Shown here in pieces: positions 17,352-26,714 of a DNA stretch of 64,000 nt. Source of the stretch: Nostoc sp. C052 (GTDB lineage Bacteria > Cyanobacteriota > Cyanobacteriia > Cyanobacteriales > Nostocaceae); the NCBI RefSeq assembly GCF_013393905.1, contig NZ_CP040272.1, positions 6,829,501 to 6,893,500 of the forward strand, read 5' to 3'. The notes beneath the pieces were generated by a model. That model was not told the DNA's origin and searched no databases. It was given only the letters and a program-made list of their open reading frames with translations. The first letter of the stretch is position 1; every line of letters starts with the position of its first letter. The translations under genes were made by a program, and so were the position numbers.

Positions 17352-18073
17352 AAATGACTTTGTAAATAAACTATACACATAACATTTTGACACTATCAGC
17401 TTATTTGTAGTGAATTTATAGAACCTGCTACCCTGCCAAAAGAGTTCAGAAGTCACGAAAAGGTAATAGGGAGCATCCCACTTGCATATCATTGCAAGCA
17501 AAACGAAGTGAAGCGATCGCAAAATCTTCAACTAAGAGCGAGTCCATGCGATAGCTTAGTCGTTCCTCTTCTCTAAGAGACGCACTCGCGATCGCAATGA
17601 CATTTATTCTCTGATTATAAAATAAAAACTTGGATACATCCAAGGCAATAGGTTGCAGGATTTTCTTTTAGCTATTAATTACAATCACTTTTATTTATGG
17701 ATTTGAAAATTAAAAGCATTTGCTTCTACCGAGAAGATTTTATAGCATATTGATATGGAAAGTTAATTAGTCCAAAAAAGTTGGATTTTGGTTTATAGCT
17801 TGAATAAAAAACGTCTAGAAGAGAGATATATCAGCGATGCCTGTGGCGAGCTACGCTAATGCACCTTCTAGAAATAATTTCAAACTAAGGATTTTATTTA
17901 GAATGTCTTTGCGTTTTTGAAGTTATTACTAAGCCTTCTCATAATTCCCATTTGGGTAATTAACAAATCAACCTGTCAGGTAAACTGATCGTAAAAAGGT
18001 TGAGATTAATAAAACAGTTGACTCTCTGACTAGAGAATACTAATTATACTTTGTTCTAATTGAGGATAACTCT
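17352..18073. other. Intergenic region with dispersed repeats
   Basis: No supported gene is present in this 720-base stretch. It contains HIP1 sites, an AGAGACGCAC-type repeat near 17570-17595, and a 29-base GC-rich repeat at 17834-17862 that recurs near 32006. Short frames here read through the repeats and resemble no family. Confidence 0.55.
17834..17862. repeat. 29-bp dispersed repeat, copy 1
   Basis: The 29-mer starts GCGATGCCTGTGGCGAGCTA and ends CGCTAATGC. It matches the copy at 32006-32034 at about 22 of 29 positions. It is GC-rich against its AT-rich surroundings and resembles repeats common in Nostoc spacers. Confidence 0.55.
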
Positions 18074-18298
18074 ATGAAACTCACAAACTTGATAAATTCT
18101 CCATATATTGTTGCTTGGATTAATTCTATGCCTAAAATCACTAGCCTTCATCCAGTTAAAAATCACAATACCCCATCAATAAACACTGTCATAGACTCTA
18201 AGAATTTTCCTAACAATTCTACAAATGTCAATCACCTCAAACCCTTTGACACCGCTTTTCTTGCCTATTACATGATGGGTCTTGGTGATTTTGAATGA
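18074..18298 (+). pseudogene. Truncated, decayed twin of the next secreted protein gene
   Basis: A 74-codon frame (ATG 18074 after GAGGATAAC) that aligns with the gene at 18372: both begin MKLT, share LNS or INS next, and share the motif PFDTAFLAY / PFNIAFLAY. This copy ends soon after that motif (GLGDFE) and lacks the last 60 residues. Its signal peptide has lost its hydrophobic run (PYIVAWINSMPKI). I read it as a degenerate tandem duplicate. It could still be a short expressed gene, since no internal stop is present. Confidence 0.6.
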
Positions 18299-18371
18299 TC
18301 TAAGTTACTTCTATGCTTTCAATCTGTAATTTACATAACAACACAAATTAATCTCTAACGAGGAGAAAATT

Positions 18372-18740
18372 ATGAAACTCACAACTTGGTTAAATTCTGC
18401 ACTTATCATTACTTCTATTGCTTTTATCCCTGGAATTGCTGGCGCTCAAACAGCTAATACTAATAATAGTGGTGGACAAATAAATACAGATGCCAAATAT
18501 CTGCAACCCTTCAATATTGCCTTTCTAGCTTATCAAGGTTATTTAAAAGAGCAGGGTATTCCCAGTGGGGGCACTTTGTTATTCAGCTACCAAACCGGAA
18601 AATTGACTGCGGAAGATATAGTTCATGCTGCTGTCAAGGCTAATAAGTTACCAGCGCAAGTTTTGAATAATTCAAGTTACGTCAACGCGGTTGAGTTACA
18701 GATGACATCAATGGGTAGTACTAATGATTCATGTAACTAG
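18372..18740 (+). CDS. Conserved cyanobacterial secreted small protein
   Basis: A 122-residue protein with a clear signal peptide (ALIITSIAFIPGIAGAQ, cleavage near residue 25). ATG 18372 follows GAGGAG. The mature part carries QPFNIAFLAYQGYLKEQGIP and EDIVHAAVKANKLP, a pattern I associate with conserved cyanobacterial hypothetical proteins. It is probably periplasmic or extracellular. Function unknown. It lies 73 bases after its decayed paralogue. Confidence 0.75.
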   Translation: MKLTTWLNSALIITSIAFIPGIAGAQTANTNNSGGQINTDAKYLQPFNIAFLAYQGYLKEQGIPSGGTLLFSYQTGKLTAEDIVHAAVKANKLPAQVLNNSSYVNAVELQMTSMGSTNDSCN

Positions 18741-18827
18741 AATATAGGTTTGCCAAGTTCGTAGGATTTACAGCAATAACTAAGTTGTCAGGAGTTCTGA
18801 AATCAATTTCTGCATCTCCCAATAACT

Positions 18828-20177
18828 TTAGTATTTCTCTAATAAAAGCTTTACTTCTGCCTCCAATTCCCAATCTTTCATGGCTGACCATTCAGCTTGA
18901 CGGACTGCTAAAAATGCTTGCGATAAATCTGAATTTAAAGCATTTAAAAGAATATTATTCTGTTTTAGGTGGTCTAGAGCTTCGCCAAGACTTTGGGGTA
19001 AAAGGTCAATACCATTGGCATGACGTTCTTCAATTGGCAGATGTCCGGGGTCTTGTGCAATAGGATTCCCCGGTTTTAAACTTCGTTGTACACCATCAAG
19101 TCCAGCTGCAATCACCGCACCTAAAGCGAGGTAAGGATTGGCTGAAGCATCAACAGTTTTTAACTCAAAATGGCTGGAACCGTTGAATCCAGGATTGCTG
19201 GGCACTCTCACGGCAGCCTCACGGTTGTCTAGTCCCCAACAACGGAAAGCACCACTCCAGCTATGAGGACGAATGCGGCGGTAAGAATTAGTGCTAGGAG
19301 TAGTTAACGCCATTAGTGCTGGCAGATGATCGAGTATACCAGCAATAAATGCTTGGCCTATCTGGGAAACACCGCAGATATCTTGAGGATCTGGTAGGAT
19401 ATTTTGCCCATTACGCCAGAGACTAAGATGGATGTGGCAACCGCTACCAGCCGCATCTGGGAAAATTTTGGGTAAGAAAGAGGCTGTAAGATTATGGTGA
19501 TGAGCGATCGCTTTCACGGTTTCTCTAAAGCTAATCTGCCAATCAGCTGCCCGCAAAGCATCAGTATATCGCATAGAGATTTCCTGTTGACCTGGGCCAG
19601 ATTCGGGATAATATTGCTCAATAGGAATTTTTTGGGCAATGAGTGCTTCGACTATCTCATCAATTACTTCTCGATGGATATCCATTGCTTGAGTCGAAGC
19701 AAAAACTGTAGAATCTGCGGGTATAATTCCCTCAGATGTTTGCCGAAATAAATAAAATTCATTTTCAAATGCAGCTTTAATTTCCAACCCCTCGCGTCTG
19801 GCCGCCTCAATCATCCGTACCAAAAAATTACGGGGACACAACGCCCAAGGACTCCCATTAAGTACCATGTTCCCTATTACACGAGCATGACTTGGAGCGT
19901 AAGGTAAAGGAGTGAAGCTAAACCAATCTGGTACTAGACGGATTTCGCCTACTGGCCCTAGACCAGTTTCAGGGATGACAGCATCATACATTACAGGTAC
20001 TCCCTGTTGTCCAGCAGAAATGCCTACACCATAGTCAAAGTAGTGGGATAACATCTCGATATGAACAGCTTTGCCACGAATGATGTTGGCGTTGTCACAC
20101 CAAAGGATACGGACAAACCTAACTCCAGCTTCCTGAAGAGATTTTTTGACTTTTTTAAATGCTTTGTTTACAGCCAT
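18828..20177 (-). CDS. Glutamine synthetase family protein (GlnA-like)
   Basis: A 449-residue protein of the GSI fold. Recognisable catalytic segments are AAFENEFYLF (metal Glu), YYPESGPGQQEIS, GSGCHIHLSLW, NSYRRIRPHSW, LDNREAAVRVP and ELKTVDASANPYLA. The loop that carries the adenylylated Tyr in true GlnA is absent (GIDLLPQSLGEAL), so that control is not expected. Proteins of this group ligate glutamate to amines other than ammonia in some cases, so the substrate is open. It is a paralogue of housekeeping GlnA, not its replacement. It is divergent from the ARMT1-like gene at 20277. Confidence 0.85.
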   Translation of the reverse strand: MAVNKAFKKVKKSLQEAGVRFVRILWCDNANIIRGKAVHIEMLSHYFDYGVGISAGQQGVPVMYDAVIPETGLGPVGEIRLVPDWFSFTPLPYAPSHARVIGNMVLNGSPWALCPRNFLVRMIEAARREGLEIKAAFENEFYLFRQTSEGIIPADSTVFASTQAMDIHREVIDEIVEALIAQKIPIEQYYPESGPGQQEISMRYTDALRAADWQISFRETVKAIAHHHNLTASFLPKIFPDAAGSGCHIHLSLWRNGQNILPDPQDICGVSQIGQAFIAGILDHLPALMALTTPSTNSYRRIRPHSWSGAFRCWGLDNREAAVRVPSNPGFNGSSHFELKTVDASANPYLALGAVIAAGLDGVQRSLKPGNPIAQDPGHLPIEERHANGIDLLPQSLGEALDHLKQNNILLNALNSDLSQAFLAVRQAEWSAMKDWELEAEVKLLLEKY

Positions 20178-20276
20178 CGGTCAATTTATTCCGCTTTTGA
20201 GTTGATTTGACAATTCTCCCACCTCATTTTCACGCTCAAGCTAGAATAACTAGAAATATGAGGATAAGAAAAGTTT

Positions 20277-21509
20277 GTGGTGAATATATCCCACATCCCC
20301 AAATTACCCATACCACCGTCTCTTTTGGGGTCAGAAATCGGTTCTTTTACTGAGTTTACCGTTACTCAACGAATGCCTGCGATCGCTCGCCGAGTTATCG
20401 CTGAAAATAATTTCTCATCTGAGATTAATACCAGCTTAGAAAACCTGGCTACAGAAATGCCAACAGGATTTTTACAACCTCTTGTAAATGACACTGCTGA
20501 GGATTTTTCTGCCTGGAATACATATTTAGAATTCTACAAGGGTCAGCGTTGGATAGATGTCCCCTGGTTTTTTGCCGAAACTTATTTTTATCGATTAATT
20601 CTGGAAATTACCAATTATTTTCGCCCTGGTGTATGGCAAGGTGTCGATCCATTTGAGTTACAAAAATCTCAAGGTTTGGAAGCATCTCTAGACTCGATTA
20701 TTTTGCTATGTGGTCAAGTAAAAAATTGGTTAGATAGTTCCCAAATAGAGGAAAAATCAAACCAAACAGCTTTAATCGCACTTTTATATTTTGCTTTGTG
20801 GGGAAATCGAGTTGACTTGAGTTTATGGTCAGCATTCGAGAATGACCGGAGTCGTTTTGATATTCAAACTCAACTAGCTCACATTTTAGTAAATGATGCT
20901 TCCCAAGTCGCGGAATTATTAACTAATTCTCATGGTGGACGAATTGATTTTGTTGTAGACAATGCTGGTTTTGAACTTGTTTGTGACTTATCTTTAGTGG
21001 ATTTTTTATTAAGTAGCGGACTGGCTCATCAGGTTTATCTACACTTAAAGCCACATCCGACTTTTGTATCTGATGCCATGATTAAGGATGTACATTACAC
21101 AATAAAATTTTTAGTCGCTACTGGAAATCAACAAGTTATATCTTTTGCCCAAAGATTGCAAGAAAATATTGCATCAGGGCGTTTAATACTATCTGAAGAT
21201 TATTTCTGGACATCGCCTTTAGCATTTTGGGAAATACCCAACTCCCTTAAAAATAAGTTAGCCAATGCGAGTTTGGTTATAGTCAAAGGGGATGCCAATT
21301 ATCGCCGATTATTAGGCGATCGCCACTGGGATTTTACCACTAACATTGCAGATATAGTCTGCTATTTACCCGTGCCAATGGTAGCTTTACGCACTCTGAA
21401 ATCTGAAGTAGTAGTTGGTTTGAAACCAGAAGTTATTGAAGAAGTAGCAAAATCTGACTCTTCTTGGTTGACAAATGGACAGTGGGGTGTGATTCAGTTG
21501 GTGGTTTAG
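20277..21509 (+). CDS. ARMT1-like DUF89 damage-control phosphatase family
   Basis: A 410-residue protein of the DUF89 family. The metal-site motif DFVVDNAGFELVCDL is at about residues 222-236, followed by HLKPHPTFVSDA and the conserved IVKGDANYRRLLGDRHW near 335-351. DUF89 enzymes are metal-dependent phosphatases thought to remove damaged phosphometabolites; the ARMT1 branch was first described as a carboxyl methyltransferase. Two adjacent GTG codons (20277, 20280) can start it, and no better start was seen. Confidence 0.82.
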   Translation: MVNISHIPKLPIPPSLLGSEIGSFTEFTVTQRMPAIARRVIAENNFSSEINTSLENLATEMPTGFLQPLVNDTAEDFSAWNTYLEFYKGQRWIDVPWFFAETYFYRLILEITNYFRPGVWQGVDPFELQKSQGLEASLDSIILLCGQVKNWLDSSQIEEKSNQTALIALLYFALWGNRVDLSLWSAFENDRSRFDIQTQLAHILVNDASQVAELLTNSHGGRIDFVVDNAGFELVCDLSLVDFLLSSGLAHQVYLHLKPHPTFVSDAMIKDVHYTIKFLVATGNQQVISFAQRLQENIASGRLILSEDYFWTSPLAFWEIPNSLKNKLANASLVIVKGDANYRRLLGDRHWDFTTNIADIVCYLPVPMVALRTLKSEVVVGLKPEVIEEVAKSDSSWLTNGQWGVIQLVV

Positions 21510-21635
21510 GCAATTTTGAAAAATCGAGATAATTTGTAAGAGAAGTATACGTATCTTCACCACTTATAGCGTCGTCTACCCTACCCGTAGCACCACAACC
21601 AGCTTAGGATAGACTAGAAGCAATTTTTGAAGGAA

Positions 21636-21851
21636 ATGGTAGAAAAAATCACAGCTGTCTTTAATGGCAAAGTGTTCTATCCGGCAGAACCGATCGCACT
21701 GCCAATCAATACCCGCGTGCGAATGAGTATCGAAATTTTATCGCCAAGCGAACATGAAACGGTATCATTTTTGCAAACGGCGCGATCGCTCAATCTTGAA
21801 GGGCCGCCTGACTGGTCTAGCAATATAGATAAATATTTGTATAGTAAGTAA
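21636..21851 (+). CDS. AF2212-like antitoxin of VapC pair
   Basis: A 71-residue protein starting at ATG 21636 after GAAGGAA; a TTG nine bases earlier is less likely. VEKITAVFNGKVFYPAEPI and INTRVRMSIEI match the beta-barrel N-terminus of AF2212/DUF104 antitoxins, with a C-terminal tail (PPDWSSNIDKYLY) typical of the toxin-binding part. The PIN toxin gene starts seven bases after its stop. It would block the toxin and probably autoregulate the pair. Confidence 0.8.
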   Translation: MVEKITAVFNGKVFYPAEPIALPINTRVRMSIEILSPSEHETVSFLQTARSLNLEGPPDWSSNIDKYLYSK

Positions 21852-21858
21852 ACTTTTC

Positions 21859-22284
21859 ATGCATTCTGAAGTCTTTCTTGATACATCATTTGCCATTGCC
21901 TTATCTGCACCGAGCGATCGCCTGCATGACCGAGCCTTGCATCTGGCTAAAATGTTACAAGCAGCAGAAACTCGTTTGGTGACAACACAGGCGGTAATGT
22001 TGGAAATTGGCAATGCCTTATCCCAACAACCTTATCGTCAGGCGGCAATCATATTATTAAATTCTCTAGTAGCAGACTCTAAAGTAGAAATTGTCCCCCT
22101 TTCCCAGGAACTCTACGAACGTGCTTTTCAGCTATATCGCGAACGAACAGAGAAAGAATGGGGATTTGTCGATTGCGTATCTTTTATTGTCATGCAATAT
22201 AGCGGAATCACTGAAGCACTGACCGCCGATGAGCATTTTCAACAAGCAGGCTTTCGAGCATTATTGCGAGAAAATTTGCCGTAA
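21859..22284 (+). CDS. PIN-domain ribonuclease toxin (VapC-like)
   Basis: A 141-residue PIN protein. All expected acidic residues are present: Asp in VFLDTSF, Glu in VMLEIGNAL, Asp in WGFVDCVSF and Asp in ALTADEHF. VapC-type toxins cut specific RNAs, often tRNA or rRNA, when the antitoxin is lost. Co-transcribed with the antitoxin seven bases upstream. The stop is followed by a heptamer repeat array (22311-22340). Confidence 0.87.
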   Translation: MHSEVFLDTSFAIALSAPSDRLHDRALHLAKMLQAAETRLVTTQAVMLEIGNALSQQPYRQAAIILLNSLVADSKVEIVPLSQELYERAFQLYRERTEKEWGFVDCVSFIVMQYSGITEALTADEHFQQAGFRALLRENLP

Positions 22285-22310
22285 TTGGGCATGAGGCATT
22301 GGTTATTACT

Positions 22311-22340
22311 AGTGACAAATGACAAATGACTAATGACAAT
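22311..22340. repeat. Heptamer repeat array (ACAAATG type)
   Basis: A short tandem run of GACAAAT/GACTAAT units, the complement of the GTCATTA class seen in other spacers. Confidence 0.65.
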
Positions 22341-22393
22341 TAAATATTTCGTTACAATCGGTGTGTGCATTAGGCATTCAAGAGTTATCAGCC

Positions 22394-23965
22394 ATGAAAT
22401 TGATTTCCGATCCACCGATTCCTGTGAAAATTCAAAAGATGAAGGAACGGGTGCGGTGGATGCATCCAAGTTTTGTGCAACGGGGAATTGACCAAACTAG
22501 TATAGTTATTGACGATCGCAGAGAAGATAATCCAGAATTTTCCTTTATGGTTATCGGTGATTCTGGCACTAAATCCCATTCTCGACACCACCCCCAACGA
22601 AAAGTTGCCGAACTGATGCTTCCTCACCGCAATGATTGCAGTTTTGTGTTGCACACAGGCGATGTTATTTATGTGGTGGGTTCCCAAGAGTATTATTCAA
22701 CAAACTTTATTGAGCCTTATCGGGAATTTCTGGTTGGTGGTGACAACCCGAAAAGTATTCCTTATGACCGCATGGTGTTTAATCTACCGTTCTTGCCAGT
22801 ACTCGGTAATCATGATTACTACGATGTGCCGTTGATGTACCGTTTAGTTACTGGTACAACATCCTCACTACGTCACCTGTTCCGCTACAAAGATATTGAG
22901 ATTGGCTGGCATGGATCGTATCAAGGTAATGCCTATGCACGAGCATTTATGGATTACACCCAGGCGATCGCTTCCCCACAAGAGTTAGAACGTCATTTAG
23001 ATCGGCACTACACCGCGAAGACCGATACAGGACGATGTTTGCGTTACGAACCTGGACAGTTTACCCGCTTACCCAATCGTTATTACACCTTTCGTTACGG
23101 CGGGATTGACTTTTTCGCACTAGATTCTAATACCTTTAATACACCGTCACCTCTACCTGCAACTCAAGAGGGAGAAATTTACCGTCAGGAATTGCAAAAG
23201 CGTCGCCATGAGATCGATCGAGAAGAATTACAGATTTTGAAAATATGCGATCGCCTCAATCCAGATAAACCCACTGAAGCGGAACAACTCGATGACCTTA
23301 GTGCCAAATTAGACCAAATCAACGAGATCAAAATTGACATTGAAAAACAATTGGCATCTCAGAAAATGCCTGCGATCGATTTTGAACAACTTGAATGGTT
23401 GCGAAGCAGACTAATCGAATCTTGGAATAACTCTGAAGTGCGCGGACGTGTAATCTTTTTCCACCATCCCCCCTACGTCACAGAAGCTACCAAATGGAAT
23501 CAGGCACAAACCTTGGCGGTTCGCCACCGCTTACGCTGGGTGTTTGAACAAGTTGCAGAAACTCTTGGTTCTTTAATTAAAGAACGTCCCATAGTCGATT
23601 TGATTTTAAACGGTCATGCTCACTGTTTGGAGCATCTTTGCACAACTGATACCGGATTTGCGGACTCTCACATTAACTGCATTATCTCTGGTGGTAGTGG
23701 TCATCGTCCCCGTTATCAACGGCGAGGGGGGACTGAATTGATGGAGACTTTTACGGAAATTGCAGGTAAACCCAGCCGGAAAGTTGCAGATTCAAGGCTT
23801 TTTGTGGGTCGTCATGACTACAATTTCCAGAACCGACTACCTTACTCATGTGTGCGGATTGATGTTCTGGATGGTAGCCCGCCCAAGTTTATCATCAGAC
23901 CGCTGATTACTGAACGGGTTGAAGATAAATGGCATAACACTGAACTTGAACCTTTTGTGATTTAA
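22394..23965 (+). CDS. Calcineurin-like metallophosphoesterase
   Basis: A 523-residue protein; start taken at ATG 22394 because the eleven upstream codons are not family-like. Metal-binding motifs are in order: VIGDSG (about residue 50), LHTGDVIY, VLGNHDYYD, FFHHPPYV and LNGHAHCLEH. A long charged insertion (EREELQILKICDR region) sits between the third and fourth motifs. It resembles purple-acid-phosphatase-like enzymes, but no signal peptide is present, so it is probably cytoplasmic. The substrate cannot be told from the sequence. Confidence 0.85.
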   Translation: MKLISDPPIPVKIQKMKERVRWMHPSFVQRGIDQTSIVIDDRREDNPEFSFMVIGDSGTKSHSRHHPQRKVAELMLPHRNDCSFVLHTGDVIYVVGSQEYYSTNFIEPYREFLVGGDNPKSIPYDRMVFNLPFLPVLGNHDYYDVPLMYRLVTGTTSSLRHLFRYKDIEIGWHGSYQGNAYARAFMDYTQAIASPQELERHLDRHYTAKTDTGRCLRYEPGQFTRLPNRYYTFRYGGIDFFALDSNTFNTPSPLPATQEGEIYRQELQKRRHEIDREELQILKICDRLNPDKPTEAEQLDDLSAKLDQINEIKIDIEKQLASQKMPAIDFEQLEWLRSRLIESWNNSEVRGRVIFFHHPPYVTEATKWNQAQTLAVRHRLRWVFEQVAETLGSLIKERPIVDLILNGHAHCLEHLCTTDTGFADSHINCIISGGSGHRPRYQRRGGTELMETFTEIAGKPSRKVADSRLFVGRHDYNFQNRLPYSCVRIDVLDGSPPKFIIRPLITERVEDKWHNTELEPFVI

Positions 23966-24030
23966 ACGAGATGCAATGCCTACGTTGTTAAACTATGCAC
24001 CTTACACCACAGACGCGATTTATTATAGAT

Positions 24031-24065
24031 AAGTAAGTCGGCAGAATAAAACCTAACTATGTAAC
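24031..24065. repeat. Solo IS-end-like sequence
   Basis: AAGTAAGTCG, then 14 diverged bases, then AACTATGTAAC, the same arrangement and length as the left end of the IS630-type element at 25607-25641. No second end or transposase is nearby. A decayed non-autonomous relative is likely. Confidence 0.5.
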
Positions 24066-24236
24066 GAAAAGTAAAAGCGTTGAAAACCTTGTGATTGCTT
24101 CACTCCACTTCGTTACATTCGCAATGACATAGTTATAAATTTTCTCACCCATCTACTTAGTCTACAACGCTGTGATGCCTAGTATTTCGTTAACAGACAA
24201 GCCACTAAGCTAATCAGCATTCAAGTTGCATGATCA

Positions 24237-24262
24237 GGGCGGGCAAGATGCCCACCCCACAA
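24237..24262. repeat. Half copy of the MITE-like inverted repeat
   Basis: GGGCGGGCAAGATGCCCACC and the bases after it repeat the right arm of the element at 1415-1472 almost exactly. The left arm is missing. Confidence 0.6.
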
Positions 24263-24533
24263 GATATTGAGAAAATTTTAATATGCAAATTAGATGTGTT
24301 TTAGCTTACCAAGTTATTACAAATAGTTATCAATTGATCAATGCTAAATAGAGTTTAGTTTGCACTTTGTGTCATTGGGAGCTATATCTGCCCCAAGCGC
24401 CACAAGTGTATCTCAAGGCGGTTAAGTTTTGAAGCAAGTGGCAAAAGATGCAACGGATTTTTTGAATAAAAGGCAAGTCCAATAAACTGATAAACTAAAA
24501 ATTATTATTGATGATAATTAATCTTCTGCTTTT

Positions 24534-25640
24534 ATGCATGACTCATCTAAAACAATTCAAAAAAATCATGATGATTTATTCTTTAATAGTTTCAAGCTGC
24601 TAACTATCGTTTTGATAGTTATAGGGATATTGATGAGATTTATTAATATTGATGAAAAAATCACTTGGGCAGATGAAACATTTACTTATTTAAGAATTTA
24701 TGGGAACACCAAATCAGATTTAATGCAGGAAGTAGTTAATAGCCAAATATTAACTGCTGGAACATTATTACAAAAATATCAAAGTCCTGGTGTTGGCAAA
24801 AGTATAATTGATATTGTTAAAGGGTTAGCGGTAGAAGATCCAAAACATCCACCCCTATATTTTGTGATGACAAATTTGTGGGTGCAATGCTTTGGAAGTA
24901 CAGTGGTAGCCACAAGAAGTTTTTCTGCCTTTATAAGTTTATTAATTTTTCCTGCTCTCTATTGGCTATGCCAAGAATTATTTCAATCAAAAATCGTCGG
25001 TTTAGTAGCAATTGCTATTATAGCTGTATCGCCATTTTATCTTGTGTATGCTCAAGAAGCCAGAATGTATAGTTTGTATACACTAAATATCTTGCTATCT
25101 AGTGGTGCATTGCTCAGAGCAATGAGGTTGAATACAAAACCAAGCTGGAGTATTTATTCTGTTACTTTATTGCTGGGATTATACACACATTTTTTATTTA
25201 GTTTGGTAGCAATTGGGCAAGGTATTTATGTAGCTGTCAATCAAGGACTCCGAGCCAGGAAAATATTGATTGCTTATCTGAGCGCATTCTTAGCTGGAAT
25301 ATTCGCTTTTCTTCCCTGGCTATTTTTAATTATTACTCAATCAGATAAAGTTCAAGAAACAATAAATTGGTCGAAGCGTATTGTGCCGTTAAATGATTTA
25401 GTAGATGCATGGCAGATTCATTGGGCGCGTATTTTTTTTGATATAACATCGGAGTATCGTTACCAAAATCAATTACAAAATAGTCTTTGGTTTTTAATTA
25501 TTAGACTCTTAGTAATTTTATTATTTTATGCAGTTTATTTCCTTGTTCGTAAAACGCCCAAGTCAACTTGGTCTTTTGTTTTAATATTAATTTCATTGAC
25601 AGCACTAAGTAAGTCGTGGAGAAAATTTATAACTATGTAA
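24534..25640 (+). pseudogene. GT39-type membrane glycosyltransferase, 5' part
   Basis: N-terminal part of a polytopic GT-C protein. It has TM1 (LLTIVLIVIGILMRF), the catalytic-Asp loop ITWADETFTY, the second acidic loop VEDPKHPPLYF and several TM helices. The native frame ends at about 25607, where the IS begins; the last 11 codons and the stop at 25638-25640 belong to the IS. Removing 25608-26720 joins this part in frame with 26721-27341, giving about 564 residues, a normal size for the family. The whole protein probably added a sugar to a lipid or glycan in the membrane. Activity is now presumably lost. Confidence 0.85.
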
Positions 25641-25647
25641 CAAACAA

Positions 25648-26223
25648 TTAAGGGGAAGAGTTAGAGTTAAATCTTATACGTTGTGTACTGTAATTTCCCT
25701 TCTCTGCTCTAGCTTGAACTCCATCAATCACAGCATAGGCAAGGTCTAACTCATCTTCAAAAGTTTTCGAGGCTAGTTCATCTTTTTTGAGGTGTTGCCA
25801 CTCCAATTCAATTGGGTTCATTTCCGAACAATATTTGGGTAGAAAGAAGATGTACAAACCCATCTCTTCCCACTTTGGCCATAACTCCTGCACTTCTTTA
25901 CATCGATGTATTGGGCCGTTATCCTGCACTATGACTCTTATGCGTCCCGTTTTTTGTGCTTCTAGTGCTTCAAGCTCCATCATTTGAATATAAGATTTGC
26001 GTGAAACGCCTCCAATTACCAGACCGTAAACGAAACTAATTAACGGTTGAAGAAAGCCAATAATACTTAACCTTCGACCTCGACGCTTGCTCTGCTCTAA
26101 ACGTTTTTGTTTGCCTCGGAAGTAGTAGCTGTAACTCGGTTCACTCCAAGCACAAAACCCTGATTCATCTAGATACTTTAAATCGATTTCTCCTGCGGCC
26201 GCAGACAATTCCAACATTTCCAA
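25648..26223 (-). CDS. IS630 transposase, DDE catalytic part (OrfB)
   Basis: 191 residues from the first Met, but the frame is open further upstream to the slippery site near 26304-26310, and the family-like residues SHKGKQDPV lie there. The DDE catalytic residues fit LKYLDESGF (first Asp), VIVQDNGPIH (second Asp) and SEMNPIELEWQ (Glu). It is probably made only as a fusion with the part encoded at 26247-26702 by a -1 shift on the A7 run. Confidence 0.82.
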   Translation of the reverse strand: MEMLELSAAAGEIDLKYLDESGFCAWSEPSYSYYFRGKQKRLEQSKRRGRRLSIIGFLQPLISFVYGLVIGGVSRKSYIQMMELEALEAQKTGRIRVIVQDNGPIHRCKEVQELWPKWEEMGLYIFFLPKYCSEMNPIELEWQHLKKDELASKTFEDELDLAYAVIDGVQARAEKGNYSTQRIRFNSNSSP

Positions 26224-26246
26224 ATCTGCTTGTTTAACTTGCTGTA

Positions 26247-26702
26247 CTACTGGATCTTGTTTTCCTTTATGGCTTTTTTCTCGTTCGTTTCCAAATGATC
26301 CCCTTTTTTTAGTACCTGCCTTAACCAGTCAGGACTCAATGTTACCGAGCGTTCTTGTTCTAATCTTTGGGCTAATTGAACGCTGTTATATGTACGAGGT
26401 TCTTTCTCTAAACATTCTTCTAAGAACACCATGTCATCTTCCGTCCACCTTGATTTTCCTCCTCGCCCTGGTTTTTCCCAAAGTCCCTCTAAACCAAGAT
26501 GCTCCCATCTATGCAAAACTTCTCGCACTGTTTGTGCTGTCCAATTAAAGTGAGCCGCTATCTTCTCTACATACCAACCATTTGCGCTCAATCTAATCAC
26601 TTCTGCTCTGTCTTTAACTTTCTGGGGTACATCTGCCGTTCTCAGGTTAAACAAAGTTCTATCTTGCTCACGAGTCAGAAATGCCCTTAAACGGCTGCCC
26701 AT
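26247..26702 (-). CDS. IS630 transposase, helix-turn-helix part (OrfA)
   Basis: 151 residues starting at ATG 26702. It holds the DNA-binding half: VKDRAEVIRLSANGWYVEKI, then AAHFNWTAQTVREVLHRW, and a second helical part with GRGGKSRWTEDD. The frame crosses the seven-A run (T7 at 26304-26310 on the plus strand) in VLKKGDH and then ends in 18 residues unlike the family. A -1 shift there continues into the DDE frame without a stop. Confidence 0.82.
   Translation of the reverse strand: MGSRLRAFLTREQDRTLFNLRTADVPQKVKDRAEVIRLSANGWYVEKIAAHFNWTAQTVREVLHRWEHLGLEGLWEKPGRGGKSRWTEDDMVFLEECLEKEPRTYNSVQLAQRLEQERSVTLSPDWLRQVLKKGDHLETNEKKAIKENKIQ
26304..26310 (-). promoter_or_regulatory. A7 slippery site for transposase -1 frameshift
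   Basis: The minus-strand sequence CTAAAAAAAGGGG lets ribosomes slip back one base, moving from the OrfA frame to the OrfB frame. The -1 frame reads without a stop into SHKGKQDPV and the DDE domain, while the +1 frame soon meets a stop. Such runs are used for programmed shifts in several IS families; a simple mutation is the alternative. Confidence 0.6.
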
Positions 26703-26714
26703 ACCCCTGTTACC

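Larger units (their letters stand above)
23966..24533. other. Intergenic region with element remnants
   Basis: No gene was found. It holds a solo copy of the end sequence of the IS at 25608 (24031-24065), the right half of the MITE-like repeat (24237-24262) and a CTTCACTCCACTTCGTTAC-type repeat near 24100. It looks like a landing area for small elements. Confidence 0.55.

Noticed and set aside
17352..17531. N-terminal extension of the DUF427 gene
   Set aside because: Only the part from 17351 matches the family; the extension is AT-rich spacer sequence.
18785..19063. A 92-codon frame antisense to the glutamine-synthetase-like gene
   Set aside because: It overlaps the conserved C-terminus of that enzyme on the other strand.
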